64,000 nt of DNA from Sabellastarte sp. h YS-2021 (GCA_964017235.1 OZ024933.1:8559962-8623961), one strand, 5' to 3'; counted from the stretch's first letter, positions 1 through 12,971 are shown. Program-made: numbers and translations. Notes: generated from the sequence alone by a model not told the origin.

Positions 1-3000
1 TATGATATTCTGGCTCAATATAACAAGTTGTATAGACTTAAAACCTAACCTAAACAGCTGAGACACCATTCAGGTGGTAACTGAAGGTTTTTCTTCAAAT
101 AATGTAGTCGAGATACTCAGGCATCCTCTTTGGTCTAGACCAGTTGTGCCTATCCTAGCCAAGTAAATTCTCCTGCTGGATCAATATCCTCCACCTTGAA
201 TCAGTTGAGTTGTACCTTATTCAGTAACACATATGCTTATATGCATGTGATAGCTTCTATGTTAGCTTTGGTTCAGTGCATATTGTGGACCTAGGAAATG
301 ATCTTGCATTGCATTTCATTGGTAGGGGTCAGAGGTAATGTCTAAAAACAGTGGGGTTCTTCAGTTTGAAATAAGAAACCATGAGCGCAGACTGATTTTT
401 AAATTTGCTGCCCACCCACCCACTCCTACTAACGATAGGAGTAGCATGCTATGCCACTATTTTTATAACTGTTTTAGTATAGTTTTTATACATTATACAT
501 TGTGTATAGGGTTCTTCTATTGTATGTAAACAAAAGGTTTACTGTACTGTTACAGACAGTCCTCCAAATTGCAATCCTCCTTTATTTCCAACAAATTTAG
601 AAACTGGGATTGTAGTCAGGTAAAGGGGTGACAACACAGGGTTAAGGGTCCTTGGATCTAAAAGTCTATAGTCAACTTTATCGGAATAACCTTGTAAATA
701 CTAGTCGTGAATAACTGCTTTTAGTAACTCTTATACTGTGACACAATAGCTGTAACAATTGAACTTATATTTATCTATCTATATTTATTTGTTTCTATTG
801 ATGTCAACAGTTGTACATTTACAGTATACGTTTACATGTACCTAGTCATTTATAGCATACATACAGCAGTTGTTCCATAAATATTCTAAGATGGTAGATT
901 CTTAGTTATTATATAATAATAATAAATTTTACATGCTTTTACTGACTTTTAAACTTACAAAACTTATAAACTTTTAATTATCCATACTAAGATTAAGAAA
1001 GTTCTAAAGTTGTATCATGAAAACATTATGGAAATATCTGATGAAATGAATTATTTAAAAGTAAAGAATGAATAAAAATTAGTAACTTTGACCAATACTT
1101 CACTATTGTGATTTAAATTGGTGGAAATGAATTTCATTACTTGGTATTACTTCTTAAGTTGAGATAATGATATGATAAAATGAATATGTTTGTATGTTTC
1201 AGGCAATGTTAAGTCTCATGGAGGTTTTGAGTTTATGCAAGTCCATTGTGATCTAAAAAAAATAATCTTATAAACACGTGAAAAGAGGGGTGATAGAATT
1301 TTACAATGAACACATCATGTGAAAGTGGTGCCTGGAAGAATTTTTGCGAAATTTTCACATAATTTTATAGACAGTTCTGTTATGTGTCTCTGAAATGATT
1401 GATAACCTGGAACTTCAACAGTTTTTTTCGGGGGGGATTTTTGATTTAACAATATAAATAAGTGGTATTGTGAAAGGCTGTCACATTATACCTGAAAATT
1501 ACCAGAAATTAGCTCATATTGTATCACTTTATATGTCAATAGTTTATAAAGCATTAATTTTCAAAGTTGTAAAGAATACATTTTCACTAAATTTGCATTT
1601 GCTTATGACTATAGCGAATAGGTTTTTGAAAAAGGTAAATTTTTATTTTTTTCTGAAGGAAAAAAGTAGAGATTAAATTGTGCATGTTGTCAGTTAGGTT
1701 ATTTCAAGTTTTAATAATATTAAAGGCAGTTCGTTTTAATTAAGAATAATTCAAAGTTTTATGAATTAATGTTTTGTACTTGTTGTTGAAAAAAATGTTC
1801 AAAATAGAAATAATCGAAAATGACAATTTTCTTTTCAGGTCCAAAAGAAAATTCCAGCTCAGGTAATATATTTGAGTGAAAGAGGTATATTGATAAACCC
1901 ATTACATATTAGCTAATATACTGTGTCATATTCACAAGTTGTGTCTGTGGATATATTATGCCACTGATACCACTGACACATTTTTGGTTTAAGATTTTTT
2001 CAATAATGATATCCTGAGAAAAAAATCATGCTAAGGTTCCTCAAATATATTTTGTACATATTTAATCTTGAAGCTGCTAATTTGCAAAGAACGGTTAGAA
2101 AGAGGCTTACCAATTCAGTTGGGAGCTACCTTTGTTCAATCTCCTAACAATTTCACTCATTATTATGACAAACACTGTTTATCAAGTATGAATACCATTC
2201 AGTGTCATACCTTACTAACCATAATTAAATTTGCCTCCATTAGTTTAACTCCAGTGATTCAGAGAAACAAACTACCTACACACCACCAGTTCCCCTGTAC
2301 ATATGACTGCTAGTTAGGAGTTTTAAAGCTCAGTGTGTTCGCGAGTAGCCATTTGGCCAGAGTTAGGACATATGATATTCTGGCTCAATATAACAAGTTG
2401 TATAGACTTAAAACCTAACCTAAACAGCTGAGACACCATTCAGGTGGTAACTGAAGGTTTTTCTTCAAATAATGTAGTCGAGATACTCAGGCATCCTCTT
2501 TGGTCTAGACCAGTTGTGCCTATCCTAGCCAAGTAAATTCTCCTGCTGGATCAATATCCTCCACCTTGAATCAGTTGAGTTGTACCTTATTCAGTAACAC
2601 ATATGCTTATATGCATGTGATAGCTTCTATGTTAGCTTTGGTTCAGTGCATATTGTGGACCTAGGAAATGATCTTGCATTGCATTTCATTGGTAGGGGTC
2701 AGAGGTAATGTCTAAAAACAGTGGGGTTCTTCAGTTTGAAATAAGAAACCATGAGAGCAGACTGATTTTTAAATTTGCTGCCCACCCACCCACTCCTACT
2801 AACGATAGGAGTAGCATGCTATGCCACTATTTTTATAACTGTTTTAGTATAGTTTTTATACATTATACATTGTGTATAGGGTTCTTCTATTGTATGTAAA
2901 CAAAAGGTTTACTGTACTGTTACAGACAGTCCTCCAAATTGCAATCCTCCTTTATTTCCAACAAATTTAGAAACTGGGATTGTAGTCAGGTAAAGGGGTG

Positions 3001-6000
3001 ACAACACAGGGTTAAGGGTCCTTGGATCTAAAAGTCTATAGTCAACTTTATCGGAATAACCTTGTAAATACTAGTCGTGAATAACTGCTTTTAGTAACTC
3101 TTATACTGTGACACAATAGCTGTAACAATTGAACTTATATTTATCTATCTATATTTATTTGTTTCTATTGATGTCAACAGTTGTACATTTACAGTATACG
3201 TTTACATGTACCTAGTCATTTATAGCATACATACAGCAGTTGTTCCATAAATATTCTAAGATGGTAGATTCTTAGTTATTATATAATAATAATAAATTTT
3301 ACATGCTTTTACTGACTTTTAAACTTACAAAACTTATAAACTTTTAATTATCCATACTAAGATTAAGAAAGTTCTAAAGTTGTATCATGAAAACATTATG
3401 GAAATATCTGATGAAATGAATTATTTAAAAGTAAAGAATGAATAAAAATTAGTAACTTTGACCAATACTTCACTATTGTGATTTAAATTGGTGGAAATGA
3501 ATTTCATTACTTGGTATTACTTCTTAAGTTGAGATAATGATATGATAAAATGAATATGTTTGTATGTTTCAGGCAATGTTAAGTCTCATGGAGGTTTTGA
3601 GTTTATGCAAGTCCATTGTGATCTAAAAAAAATAATCTTATAAACACGTGAAAAGAGGGGTGATAGAATTTTAAAATGAACACATCATGTGAAAGTGGTG
3701 CCTGGAAGAATTTTTGCGAAATTTTCACATAATTTTATAGACAGTTCTGTTATGTGTCTCTGAAATGATTGATAAACTGGAACTTCAACAGTTTTTTTCG
3801 GGGGGGATTTTTGATTTAACAATATAAATAAGTGGTATTGTGAAAGGCTGTCACATTATACCTGAAAATTACCAGAAATTAGCTCATATTGTATCACTTT
3901 ATATGTCAATAGTTTATAAAGCATTAATTTTCAAAGTTGTAAAGAATACATTTTCACTAAATTTGCATTTGCTTATGACTATAGCGAATAGGTTTTTGAA
4001 AAAGGTAAATTTTGATTTTTTTCTGAAGGAAAAAAGTAGAGATTAAATTGTGCATGTTGTCAGTTAGGTTATTTCAAGTTTTAATAATATTAAAGGCAGT
4101 TCGTTTTAATTAAGAATAATTCAAAGTTTTATGAATTAATGTTTTGTACTTGTTGTTGAAAAAAATGTTCAAAATAGAAATAATCGAAAATGACAATTTT
4201 CTTTTCAGGTCCAAAAGAAAATTCCAGCTCAGGTAATATATTTGAGTGAAAGAGGTATATTGATAAACCCATTACATATTAGCTAATATACTGTGTCATA
4301 TTCACAAGTTGTGTCTGTGGATATATTATGCCACTGATACCACTGACACATTTTTGGTTTAAGATTTTTTCAATAATGATATCCTGAGAAAAAAATCATG
4401 CTAAGGTTCCTCAAATATATTTTGTACATATTTAATCTTGAAGCTGCTAATTTGCAAAGAACGGTTAGAAAGAGGCTTGCCAATTCAGTTGGGAGCTACC
4501 TTTGTTCAATCTCCTAACAATTTCACTCATTATTATGACAAACACTGTTTATCAAGTATGAATACCATTCAGTGTCATACCTTACTAACCATAATTAAAT
4601 TTGCCTCCATTAGTTTAACTCCAGTGATTCAGAGAAACAAACTACCTACACACCACCAGTTCCCCTGTACATATGACTGCTAGTTAGGAGTTTTAAAGCT
4701 CAGTGTGTTCGCGAGTAGCCATTTGGCCAGAGTTAGGACATATGATATTCTGGCTCAATATAACAAGTTGTATAGACTTAAAACCTAACCTAAACAGCTG
4801 AGACACCATTCAGGTGGTAACTGAAGGTTTTTCTTCAAATAATGTAGTCGAGATACTCAGGCATCCTCTTTGGTCTTGACCAGTTGTGCCTATCCTAGCC
4901 AAGTAAATTCTCCTGCTGGATCAATATCCTCCACCTTGAATCAGTTGAGTTGTACCTTATTCAGTAACGCATATGCTTATATGCATGTGATAGCTTCTAT
5001 GTTAGCTTTGGTTCAGAGCATATTGTGGACCTAGCAAACGATCTTGCATTGTATTTCATTGGTAGGGGTCAGAGGTATGTCTAAAAACAGTGGGGCTCTT
5101 CAGTTTGAAATAAGAAACCATGAGAGCAGACTGATTTTTAAATTTGCTGCCCGCCCACCCACTCCTACTAACGATAGGAGTAGCATGCTATGCCACTATT
5201 TTTATAACTGTTTTAGTATAGTTTTTATACATTATACATTGTGTATAGGGTTCTTCTATTGTATGCAAACAAAAGGTTTACTGTACTGTTACAAACAGTT
5301 CTCCTAATTGCAATCCTCCTTTATTTCCAACAAATTTAGAAACTGGGATTGTAGTCAGGTAAAGGGGTGAGAACACAGGGTTAAGGGTCCTTGGATCTAA
5401 AAGTCTATAGTCAACTTTATCGGAATAAGCTTGTAAATACTAGTCGTGAATAACTGCTTTTAGTAACTCTTATACTGTGACACAATAGCTGTAACAATTG
5501 AACTTATATTTATCTATCTATATTTATTTGTTTCTATTGAAGTCAACAGTTGTACATTTACAGTATACGTTTACATGTACCTAGTCATTTATAGCATACA
5601 TACAGCAGTTGTTCCATAAATATTCTAAGATGGTAGATTCTTAGTTATATAGTAATAATAATAATAAATTTTACATGCTTTTACTGACTTTTAAACTTAG
5701 AAAACTTATAAACTTTTAATTATCCATACTAAGATTAAGAAAGTTCTAAAGTTGTATCATGAAAACATTATGGAAATATCTGATGAAATGAATTATTTAA
5801 AAGTAAAGAATGAATAAAAATTAGTAACTTTGACCAATACTTCACTATTGTGATTTAAAATGGTGGAAATGAATTTCATTACTTGGTATTACTTCTTAAG
5901 TTGAGATAATTATATAATAAAACGAATATGTTTGTATGTTTGAGGCAATGTTAAGTCTCATGGAGGTTTCAAGTTTATGCAAGTCCATTGTCCTCTAAAA

Positions 6001-6090
6001 CAAAATAATCTTATACACACTTAAAAAGAGGGCTAATAGAATTTTACAAATAACACATCATGTAAAAATGGTGCCTGGAAGAATTTTTGC
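1..6090. repeat. Tandem array, 2,370-bp unit, 2.57 copies, open to the left
   Basis: The sequence at 1 recurs at 2371 and 4741, giving a period of exactly 2,370 bp. Copies 1 and 2 differ at about five substitutions that I could find (for example near 326/2696, 1306/3676, 1407/3777, 1641/4011 and 2109/4479). Copy 3 is more diverged, carries small indels (around 5075 and 5650) and stops matching near 6090, about 1,350 bp into the unit. The array begins before the window, so unit limits are arbitrary. Small ORFs of 63, 68 and 81 codons recur in each unit but resemble no family I know, and some lack ATG. This could be a local segmental duplication, a long satellite or duplicated intronic sequence. 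Confidence 0.95.
1839..1862 (+). other. Candidate 24-nt microexon in each repeat unit
   Basis: A pyrimidine-rich tract ending in CAG (1831-1838) is followed by 24 nt and then GTAATA (1863). The same arrangement recurs at 4209-4232 in copy 2; copy 3 ends before this point. A second acceptor-like site (TATGTTTCAG) lies near 1200 and 3570. Splice-like motifs arise by chance in AT-rich DNA, so this is a weak candidate. If real, the array duplicates exons of a gene running left to right. Confidence 0.15.
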
Positions 6091-6266
6091 TGATGTTGGT
6101 TACATATTATCCTTGAATAGGATTCATTCTTAAATATATTAATTGCACACATTCTGTGGTTTCTGTTGAATTGATACTCCATGCAGTTTAAGGATTTATT
6201 TTCGTCCATATGATCATTGTTGACCCAACATCAAACATAAACCTATTTGAATATATTCCCAAAGTA

Positions 6267-6340
6267 AGGCTTTAATGTCCTATTCAACAGCCACAATCAT
6301 GCGCGGATAGGCCCTAAGCATTGCCATTTGTGGGAGACAA
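6267..6340 (-). mobile_element. Fragment of tRNA-derived SINE, antisense
   Basis: The reverse complement contains the tail block also present at 56710-56790 and 24250-24330: CCACAA-TGGCAAT, then GGCTGTTGAATAGGAC and a TTAAAGCC end. The tRNA-like head with box B is degraded here. It lies just beyond the right edge of the tandem array. Confidence 0.6.
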
Positions 6341-6779
6341 ATAGAGAAATCTACAAAGAAGTGACAGCCATTGATTAGATGCCAAACCTACTCACCATAA
6401 GAACACTGAGAACTGGTCTTTTTGCTGATGAATGATTTTAAACTGAATAAAAGAAAAAGATCTTCAATCACAATACATTCCCTGTGACCCAAAATTTCTT
6501 CCCGCACAGAAAACAAGGACTTCTGTCATTCAATAGCTTGGCTCTCATAAACATTAAAGTCAAGGGCTCGAACACAGCTCCACTGGGTCATGTTCCATTT
6601 TATCAGAAGGCAAAAGTCTGTCACTTGGCTACTGCTGCATGTTTTGATTTGTGTGTTGAATTACCCAAAAACGCTTTCACAGATTTCATTCAAACTTGGC
6701 ATATACATTGATTTTGGTAAGGAGAGAACCCTTCTGACTTTAAACTAAGCTATGGCCACAATAAAGTCAGAAATTTGAC

Positions 6780-7065
6780 TTTTGATCACACCACCGAGAG
6801 TATACTGAACACACCACCGATGGCAAATTTGTTGGGACCGGCTTTTCTTTATCCGGGACCGTTTCTATGTTTGGATCATCAAATCAGGACACAGTTGAGA
6901 AAACTGCACATCAAGGTTTCTCTTTTTTGAGGTATAATAAATATTTCCTGCATTAATCTGGAATAGCCACCTTTCATACTTGACCGAATCCATGCCTAAA
7001 AGTTCTTGGAAATTGATAGGTTGTGCCCTCCAAAGAGAATGGGATTGTTATAATGCACACTCCCT
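6780..7065 (+). repeat. Dispersed repeat, inverted copy at 16500-17045
   Basis: Blocks such as AATCAGGACACAGTTGAGAA, CATCAAGGTTTCTCTTTTTT and CCCTCCAAAGAGAATGGGAT recur in reverse complement at 16500-17045. This copy has one copy of the block that is doubled there. No coding capacity or terminal structure was recognised. The flanking stretch 6345-6780 shows nothing I can assign. Confidence 0.65.
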
Positions 7066-7545
7066 GATATGGGAAAACAAGATTTAAAATATAACCAATC
7101 AGAGGATGCCAATTCATAGTATCACCAATAAGAGGATGCCGACTTATAGCATTACCAATCATAAGCTTGCAGTCAAATTTAAAATTCATGATCATTTCAT
7201 CGGACCCTATAAAAATTTGCAATGAAGCCATTTGGCAGCAATCATGGAACTGACACAGGAAAAAAAGTAAATTCAGCGACAGTATTTTCATATGTCTCAG
7301 CAAAAACTTTTGGTACATTTGTTTTTAAATAATGTATGGACGAAGCTCTGAAAACAATTTGATCTCATAACCAAAGCTATAAAAATGAACAAAATTTCAA
7401 GTTCAAAGTCACCAAAGACTCTAAGTTGGAGATGCTTCTTTTTCATGGCAAGATGTATGTCTGTTTAAACAAGAGTAATCTGTACAGTAATATAGATACT
7501 GCAATGATCAGAATTGTAAAAAATTTCTCATATTCTTGTTCATGT

Positions 7546-8720
7546 CGTAAATTTTCAAATTCGGTGAATGGTAGAGGGTTGAGTAGAGATGTGTCCCTCA
7601 ATCCTGGTCCCCTTACATTGAGGGTAGTGAATACCAGATCCGTAAGGAATACGGGTCCCCTCCTTGCTGATATTGTAACATCAAATAACCTTGACATTCT
7701 TTGTTTCACCGAAACATTTGTTCGCCTCTATGATTCAGACAGTTTTTTTACAATCCATCACTCTTGCTGATTACATATTTCCTCAAAGGCCTCATCTCTC
7801 AGGTATTGGTGGCGGTATTGGTTTTTCATTAGATCATCCTATAGCCTACATAAAATGGAATCTCTTTTCTACCAGTCATTAGAAAATATGGTGGTGTCTC
7901 TGGCACTTCATGGCCGTTCACTGTTGCTTGCCTGTGTCTATCACCCTTCAGGATCTTTGTTGGCTTCTTGTCATCCATCAACTCCTCATATCATATTTTT
8001 GGTGATTTCAAAATTCATGTGGTGATGGTTATAAATTTATGACGTTTCTTGACTCATGTGATCTCAAACAGTTTGTTAATCAACCTACCCATGTGCATGG
8101 TCACACACTTAATCTCATTCTTTCTCCCAGCAATCAGGATACTACCCAGTAAACATATCAAACATTTATAAATGTTTAGTAAACCTATAAACATTTTTTA
8201 AACCAAATATAAACCTAAATATTGACAATTATTCAATATTATGAGTTTATAAACGTTTCAGCAAAGTAAGTTTGGTTTATAAACGTTTAAAAATGTTTTT
8301 AAACATTTACAAAGAGTTAAGAATATCCTAACCTCACTTTCATTTGGGATGATGACATCAGCACAGCCATTTTGAGAGAAACTTGAGAAATATTTCTGTT
8401 ACTATATCTTGCTGTATCACTGTTGTTTGAAGCCATCATTATATTACAAGTGGAGATATAAAAGTACATTATATCACAGAATACACTGTACAAGGAAAAA
8501 TTAATGTAAATAGAGAAATTATTCATAAAATGAAGTTTGTTTATGCTTAAACATTTAAAAACGTTTATAGGCGAATGTTTAGGGACCCATCATTTTAAAC
8601 CTAAACTAAACCGTTGATAGTTAGGTTTATAAACATTTGTAATGTTTACTGGGTATTATTGATGTCAAAATTGATGATTTTGTATCTGACCATGCACTAG
8701 TCAAATGATCAATTATCCTA
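7546..8720 (+). pseudogene. LINE endonuclease domain with 2A-like N-terminus, broken
   Basis: The frame reading through 7588-7611 encodes DVSLNPGP, close to the 2A consensus D-x-E-x-NPGP, directly before the endonuclease. The endonuclease then shows NTRS (7630s), CFTET (about 7700), a FWDFKIHV-like GDF region near 8000, HTLNLIL (8100s) and SDHALV (8680s). These match the N, E, D-x-N and SDH positions of APE-type endonucleases. The frame shifts between about 7690 and 7770 and again near 8000. The domain is interrupted by the MITE at 8145-8653, between the HTLNLIL and SDH motifs. It is not functional as it stands. Confidence 0.8.
8145..8653. mobile_element. 509-bp MITE with TA target duplication, inside the LINE
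   Basis: Termini are CCCAGTAAACAT and its complement ATGTTTACTGGG, flanked by TA at 8143-8144 and 8654-8655. Removing the element and one TA restores the LINE endonuclease reading frame across the site, so the insertion boundaries are exact. The ends are packed with permutations of AAACATTTATAAATGTTT and TAAACGTTTA, probably subterminal binding repeats. No coding capacity is seen. A TA duplication fits Tc1/mariner-type mobilisation, but the terminus does not identify the family. It inserted after the LINE. Confidence 0.9.
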
Positions 8721-9045
8721 CCTCATCAAGCTGCTCATACTCCAAATAAGTTTAAATATAGAAGGTACCACCGTATCAATACGTGCATGACTTGGCAGAT
8801 GTTCTCGACAAGCATGCACCACCGATATCTAGATTGAAAAAGAAAGATTCTACTGATTGGGTGTCTGATTCTTCAGGACCAAGAATCCACTAAATAGAAG
8901 TCGGCTTTGTTGCCAAATTGCCTGATGTAATTCACTGGTTAAAAAGGATAAGTCAAACTACTATAGTAAAATTACCTCTGATAATAGTCAAGACCCTAGA
9001 AAACTGTGGTATGTACTACGAAAAACCCTGGGTAGGGTCTCTGAC

Positions 9046-10800
9046 ATGACACTTTCACCTCACGATTCTGACAAGGCATTGGTGAACCAGTTTGCCTCCT
9101 ATTTCCATAATAAAATCAAAACAATTAGAGACACTTTCATCCCCTCTGGCATTGAAATGGATGTTCATCCTTCTTCTGATATCCCCAAAATTACTACCTT
9201 TACTGAAGTTACTCAAGATACTGTCGATAAAATCATCAGAAACTCGCCTACAAAATCCTGCCTGTTGGACCCCTGGCCTACTTTTCTCATCAAAGAGTGT
9301 AGTGAAATACTATTACCATCAATAACAAAGCTGGTGAACTGCTCACTTATGGAGGGTTGCGTCCCTGATGGTTTCAAAACTGCTGTAGTTAGTCCACTTA
9401 TTAAAAAGGCTACTCTTCCTGCAGACGATTTTAAGAACTATCGTCCTGTATCTGGCCTTAGTTTCATGTCAAAATTAGTTGAATGTGTGGTTGCTAAGCA
9501 ACTGTTAGAACATATTCATGATCATAGCCTAGACAATCCATATCAATCAGCATATAAAACAGGCCACTCGACTGAGACTGCTCTTCTTTCTATAAAAATG
9601 GAAGTTCATCTATCTCTGTCATGGGGCGAACCAACTGCTCTTGTACTGCTTGATCTCTCAGCAGCATTTGATACAATTGATCATTCCACCCTTCTTCATT
9701 GTCTTCAGACCTGGTTTGGTATTGGCGGTTCTGTTCTTAAATGGTTCACCTCCTACATACCTGAGTGCTATCAGTCAGTAAAAATTGGTTCTACTCTTTC
9801 CGATCTTTGTAAACTCCTGTTTGGTGTGCCCCAAGGCTCTGTCTTGGGTATTTTGTTATTTTCTTTGTATACAACCCCCTTAGTTTGGTTATTGGTAAAC
9901 ACAAAGGAGTAAAGTTTCTTTGTTACGCACATGACATGCAAGTCTATATCCAACTATCCCAGAAGAATTCATCTGCTGCCTTTGAAAAGTTGAACAGTGC
10001 CTGGATGATATAAAGGAGTGGATGTCAGCCAGTAAACTAAAACTTAATCCGGACAAAACTGAGTTTATTGTATTTGGTTCAAAAAGGCAGAGGGACAAAT
10101 TGAATGCATATTTTCCACCTACCATCTTGGGTAGTCCTCTTTGCCCTGCCGAGTCGGTCAAGAATTTGGGGTGTGTGGTTCGATTCCGATTTTTCCTTGT
10201 CCAAACATGTTCAGAATGTCTGCAAAAATTGTTTTGTGCAACTCCATGATTTTAGACATGTCAGACGGTTTCTTACTCATGATGCTTCTATACTTGTGGC
10301 CAATGCTCTTTTAAGCAGTCGGTTGGACTACTGTAACTCACTTTTCAGGAGTCTCTCTAAGTTCAATCTTCATAAATTACAATGCATCTAAAACAGTGCT
10401 GCCAGAATTGTATCAAATACCAGTAGATACACTAGTATAACCCCTGTTCTTAAGAATCTGCATTGGCTTCCTGTTGAACATTGCCCAGTCTTTAAAACTG
10501 CTACCCTTGTCTATAAGTTCCTCCACACTGATTTCCCCAAGTATTTGGCTCCATACATCTCTTCCTACAGCAGCTCCTACAGTACCAGGCGCAGTCAGAG
10601 TGGTGGTAATTTCCTTGTCATTCCCAAGTTTCAACCCTCAGTCCATAAATCTGTCAAATAGTTTGGTCATAGTTTTACCTTCGATGCTCCCAATGTTTGG
10701 AATGCTCTTCCTGAGGTGATTCGTGCATCCCCCTCTCTTGCCTCCTTCAGAAAACGGCTCAAAACCCACCTTTACACCAAGGGATACCCTCCTTAGTTTC
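9046..10800 (+). pseudogene. LINE reverse transcriptase, inactive
   Basis: The first frame (9046-9912) carries RT blocks in order: LLDPWPTFLIKEC, SPLIKK, FKNYRPVSGLSFMSKLVE, YQSAYKTGHSTETALL, LLDLSAAFDTIDH (first catalytic Asp) and FGVPQGSVLG. A frame change follows. The polymerase signature near 9925 reads CYAHDMQ rather than YADDTQ, so one of the paired catalytic aspartates is lost. Further frames continue at 10022 and 10104-10391, with the thumb and C-terminal region (LHWLPVE, RRSQSGG, APNVWNALP) up to about 10796. The residue order and the LDP..L/KNYRPVS style are typical of L2/CR1 relatives. Not translatable as one protein. Confidence 0.92.
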
Positions 10801-10944
10801 ACTCACCTGGGCATTCTCCGTGGTGCTGAACTTATTTCTGTCCCTGGACATTGAGATTGGTTGTCTGTTTTTGTTTTGTTGTGCCTTAGAGTCCCCTTCC
10901 TATTGGGGAGATTAAGCGCTATAAAAGTCCAATTAGAATTAGAT

Positions 10945-12540
10945 TTATGATTATAGATCAGAACCAATGGAAAGATTTTCTAGAGAAGCCATCAACATCC
11001 TTTCTCCGGACGACAGAATCAACCATAATAAAGTACCTTTACATCACGGAGCATCAATCACCCAAGTCCTTCTTCTCCAAGACTTCTCTGAAGGACTAGG
11101 CCTAACAGGAAGGAAGACCCTACACCATTGCCAAAAAAGATTCTGGCCCCGGACAAACAGAAACTCCTCAAACTTGTAAGAGCCTATTTGACTAAAAAGA
11201 ATTTCTGCTCTTGTTAGAGAGCATTTTTATGGTTGCCATTACAACTTGCCCGGACAGATGGATCATAGCTGTTTAGAAGAAGACGTAGAACTAAATTACC
11301 TGCACTCGGCGAATTAAGTAACATGGTATAAAAGTTGGAAAAGTTGTTCGGATTTTAGGACTAGAGGAAGCCTAATACCCAACACATTAGGAAACTACCA
11401 CACCAGTGTTAGAGGCTATTCTGGAGGACTATCAAATGCTGTTCTGAGAGACACTGTAAACTATTTTTGTGAAATATGGGGTAAAATAAAAATATTTACT
11501 CCTTAAATCTTATTTTTTTCATAGGGTTTCCTTGTCCTCCCTTCTGTTATCAGAATGGTAGGTATTATTTGCTCAACTACTAAGGTATCACCTCCCGACC
11601 ACAACTATTGTTCCCAGGATTCTATGACTTTATCGTCTTTTAAGACTCTAATGTTCATAAGGTTGTTACCAAATCTGACTTTCTCATACTGTAAACCCGC
11701 TATGTTGCACTCTGGGCCATCTATGTAGTTCTTCTCGCTCCATTTATTTTTATAACAATCCTAGTTCCAGTAAAAACAGCATTCACTTTGATATCTAAGT
11801 AATTTTCGGATCTTATTCTAATTGTGCTTACTTCCACTTTTATCAACTGTATAATGTATCCCCTCTCTTAAAAATCTGACGGCGTGGAAGATTTCCAGTT
11901 CCTATGAACCTTTCAATTGCTGTACGATTTTCCAATGATCCACATTTTCACGTAAAGTATAGATATCACTCAGAGTAAGCATTTTTGTTTAAATCATCCT
12001 TATAAGATACCTCTTTTTCTGTTCTGGCATACTTTCTCTTTTCCTCTGTGACAAATGATTTTTTCAGTAGAATAAATCACGCAGGTGTATCCAATTTTGC
12101 CCTTTCATCTTTGAAAAGTCCTTGTACTTTCTTATAAGAAAATCTCTTTCTTGGTCGAAACAACACTTTTTAGGTGTGCGACCCTTTCCAAAAATGTCTT
12201 CTACAGCTGCTTTGATCTATGTACCTGTTTTGGTCTGACAGAAAGGTATTTGAGAAAACATGGATGGCTACTCTGTCATTTTTTGCCAAAGACCTTACAT
12301 CCATTAAATCCATGAGCTATTGACTGTTTATTTCTTGGACCACCACTCTACTACACTTTTTGTGTATACAAGTGTGGCGATGTAACCTGTATGCATCCTT
12401 ACATTTAAGCCAGTTGAACATGTCACTATATCTAACATTGAAATTACCCTCTCCTTTTAAGTAGTGACATAATCATTTCGGTCCAGCACAACCAGCTGGA
12501 TTCCCCGGATCAAAGTAATTTGTCTCCAGAAACTATGTCT
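10945..12540 (-). pseudogene. Decayed Polinton/Maverick segment, left inverted arm
   Basis: Several blocks are the reverse complement of the right arm. 10955-11010 pairs with 15240-15305, 11360-11460 with 15100-15215, 11600-11760 with 14820-14960, and 11820-11940 with 14570-14690 (shared core GAAATCTTCCACGCC). About 310 bp at 11012-11335 is extra in this arm. No intact frame survives. Its identity comes only from pairing with the right arm, where capsid motifs are visible. Read in the outward direction it matches that arm, so the two are head-to-head. Confidence 0.5.
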
Positions 12541-12556
12541 ACATGCTAATCTCCTT

Positions 12557-12971
12557 TTAGCAGCTGTAAATAATGTTGTAATATACCGAACCAAAAATCC
12601 TTTCCCGAAGAATCGTGATCAAGGCAGCTATTACCACTATGAAACACACCACTAATGGAAAATAATAACCTATATTATTTTTGGTAGATTTTTTTAATCC
12701 TTGACCCACTTTTATAAGTTTTGCCAAGTAATGACCATCCTTTTTTCTCATCTGGGAAAAGGATTATTCTTCGAATAACTACGATTTTAGGAATATTGAC
12801 CTCACTTAGTATTTCTAAAAAGGCTCTATATTGAGGAAATGGTGATTCACTGTATTCTTGTAGATTATAACATACTAGGTCTGTGATGTAACTACCCTCT
12901 AAGTATTTTTCCATGTCGTCGTTCTCTTTCCACTCGACGTGACCCACTACGTAAAAGAGTAAGGAATTCAC
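12557..12971 (-). pseudogene. Broken minus-strand ORF of the Polinton region, function not recognised
   Basis: Two overlapping frames read as one protein with a frameshift near 12720. The first part includes EKYLEGSYITDLVCYNLQEY and PQYRAFLEILSE. The second has basic residues followed by a hydrophobic stretch (FPLVVCFIVVIAALITIL). The YRAFLEIL block loosely resembles the Y-P-Y-R-A-Y-L-E block of Polinton capsid-like proteins, but the rest does not clearly fit. The region between 12980 and 13380, at the centre of the inverted structure, shows nothing assignable. Confidence 0.3.

Larger units (their letters stand above)
7420..10950 (+). mobile_element. Non-LTR retrotransposon (LINE), L2/CR1-like, inactive
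   Basis: From left to right there is a 2A-like motif, an apurinic-type endonuclease, a linker, a reverse transcriptase and a 3' tail ending near 10945 in a short ATTAG-type repeat after a GATTAAGCGCTATAAAAGTCC block. That tail block recurs at 26880-26945, 29955-30330 (antisense), 34330 and 35030-35070, so this family has seeded the window repeatedly. The coding region is broken by frameshifts and stops, and a MITE splits the endonuclease. The left limit is approximate. Clade assignment is by motif resemblance only. Confidence 0.9.

Noticed and set aside
338..529. Recurring 63-, 68- and 81-codon ORFs in each 2,370-bp unit
   Set aside because: They recur because the DNA recurs. Starts are often not ATG and the peptides resemble no family.
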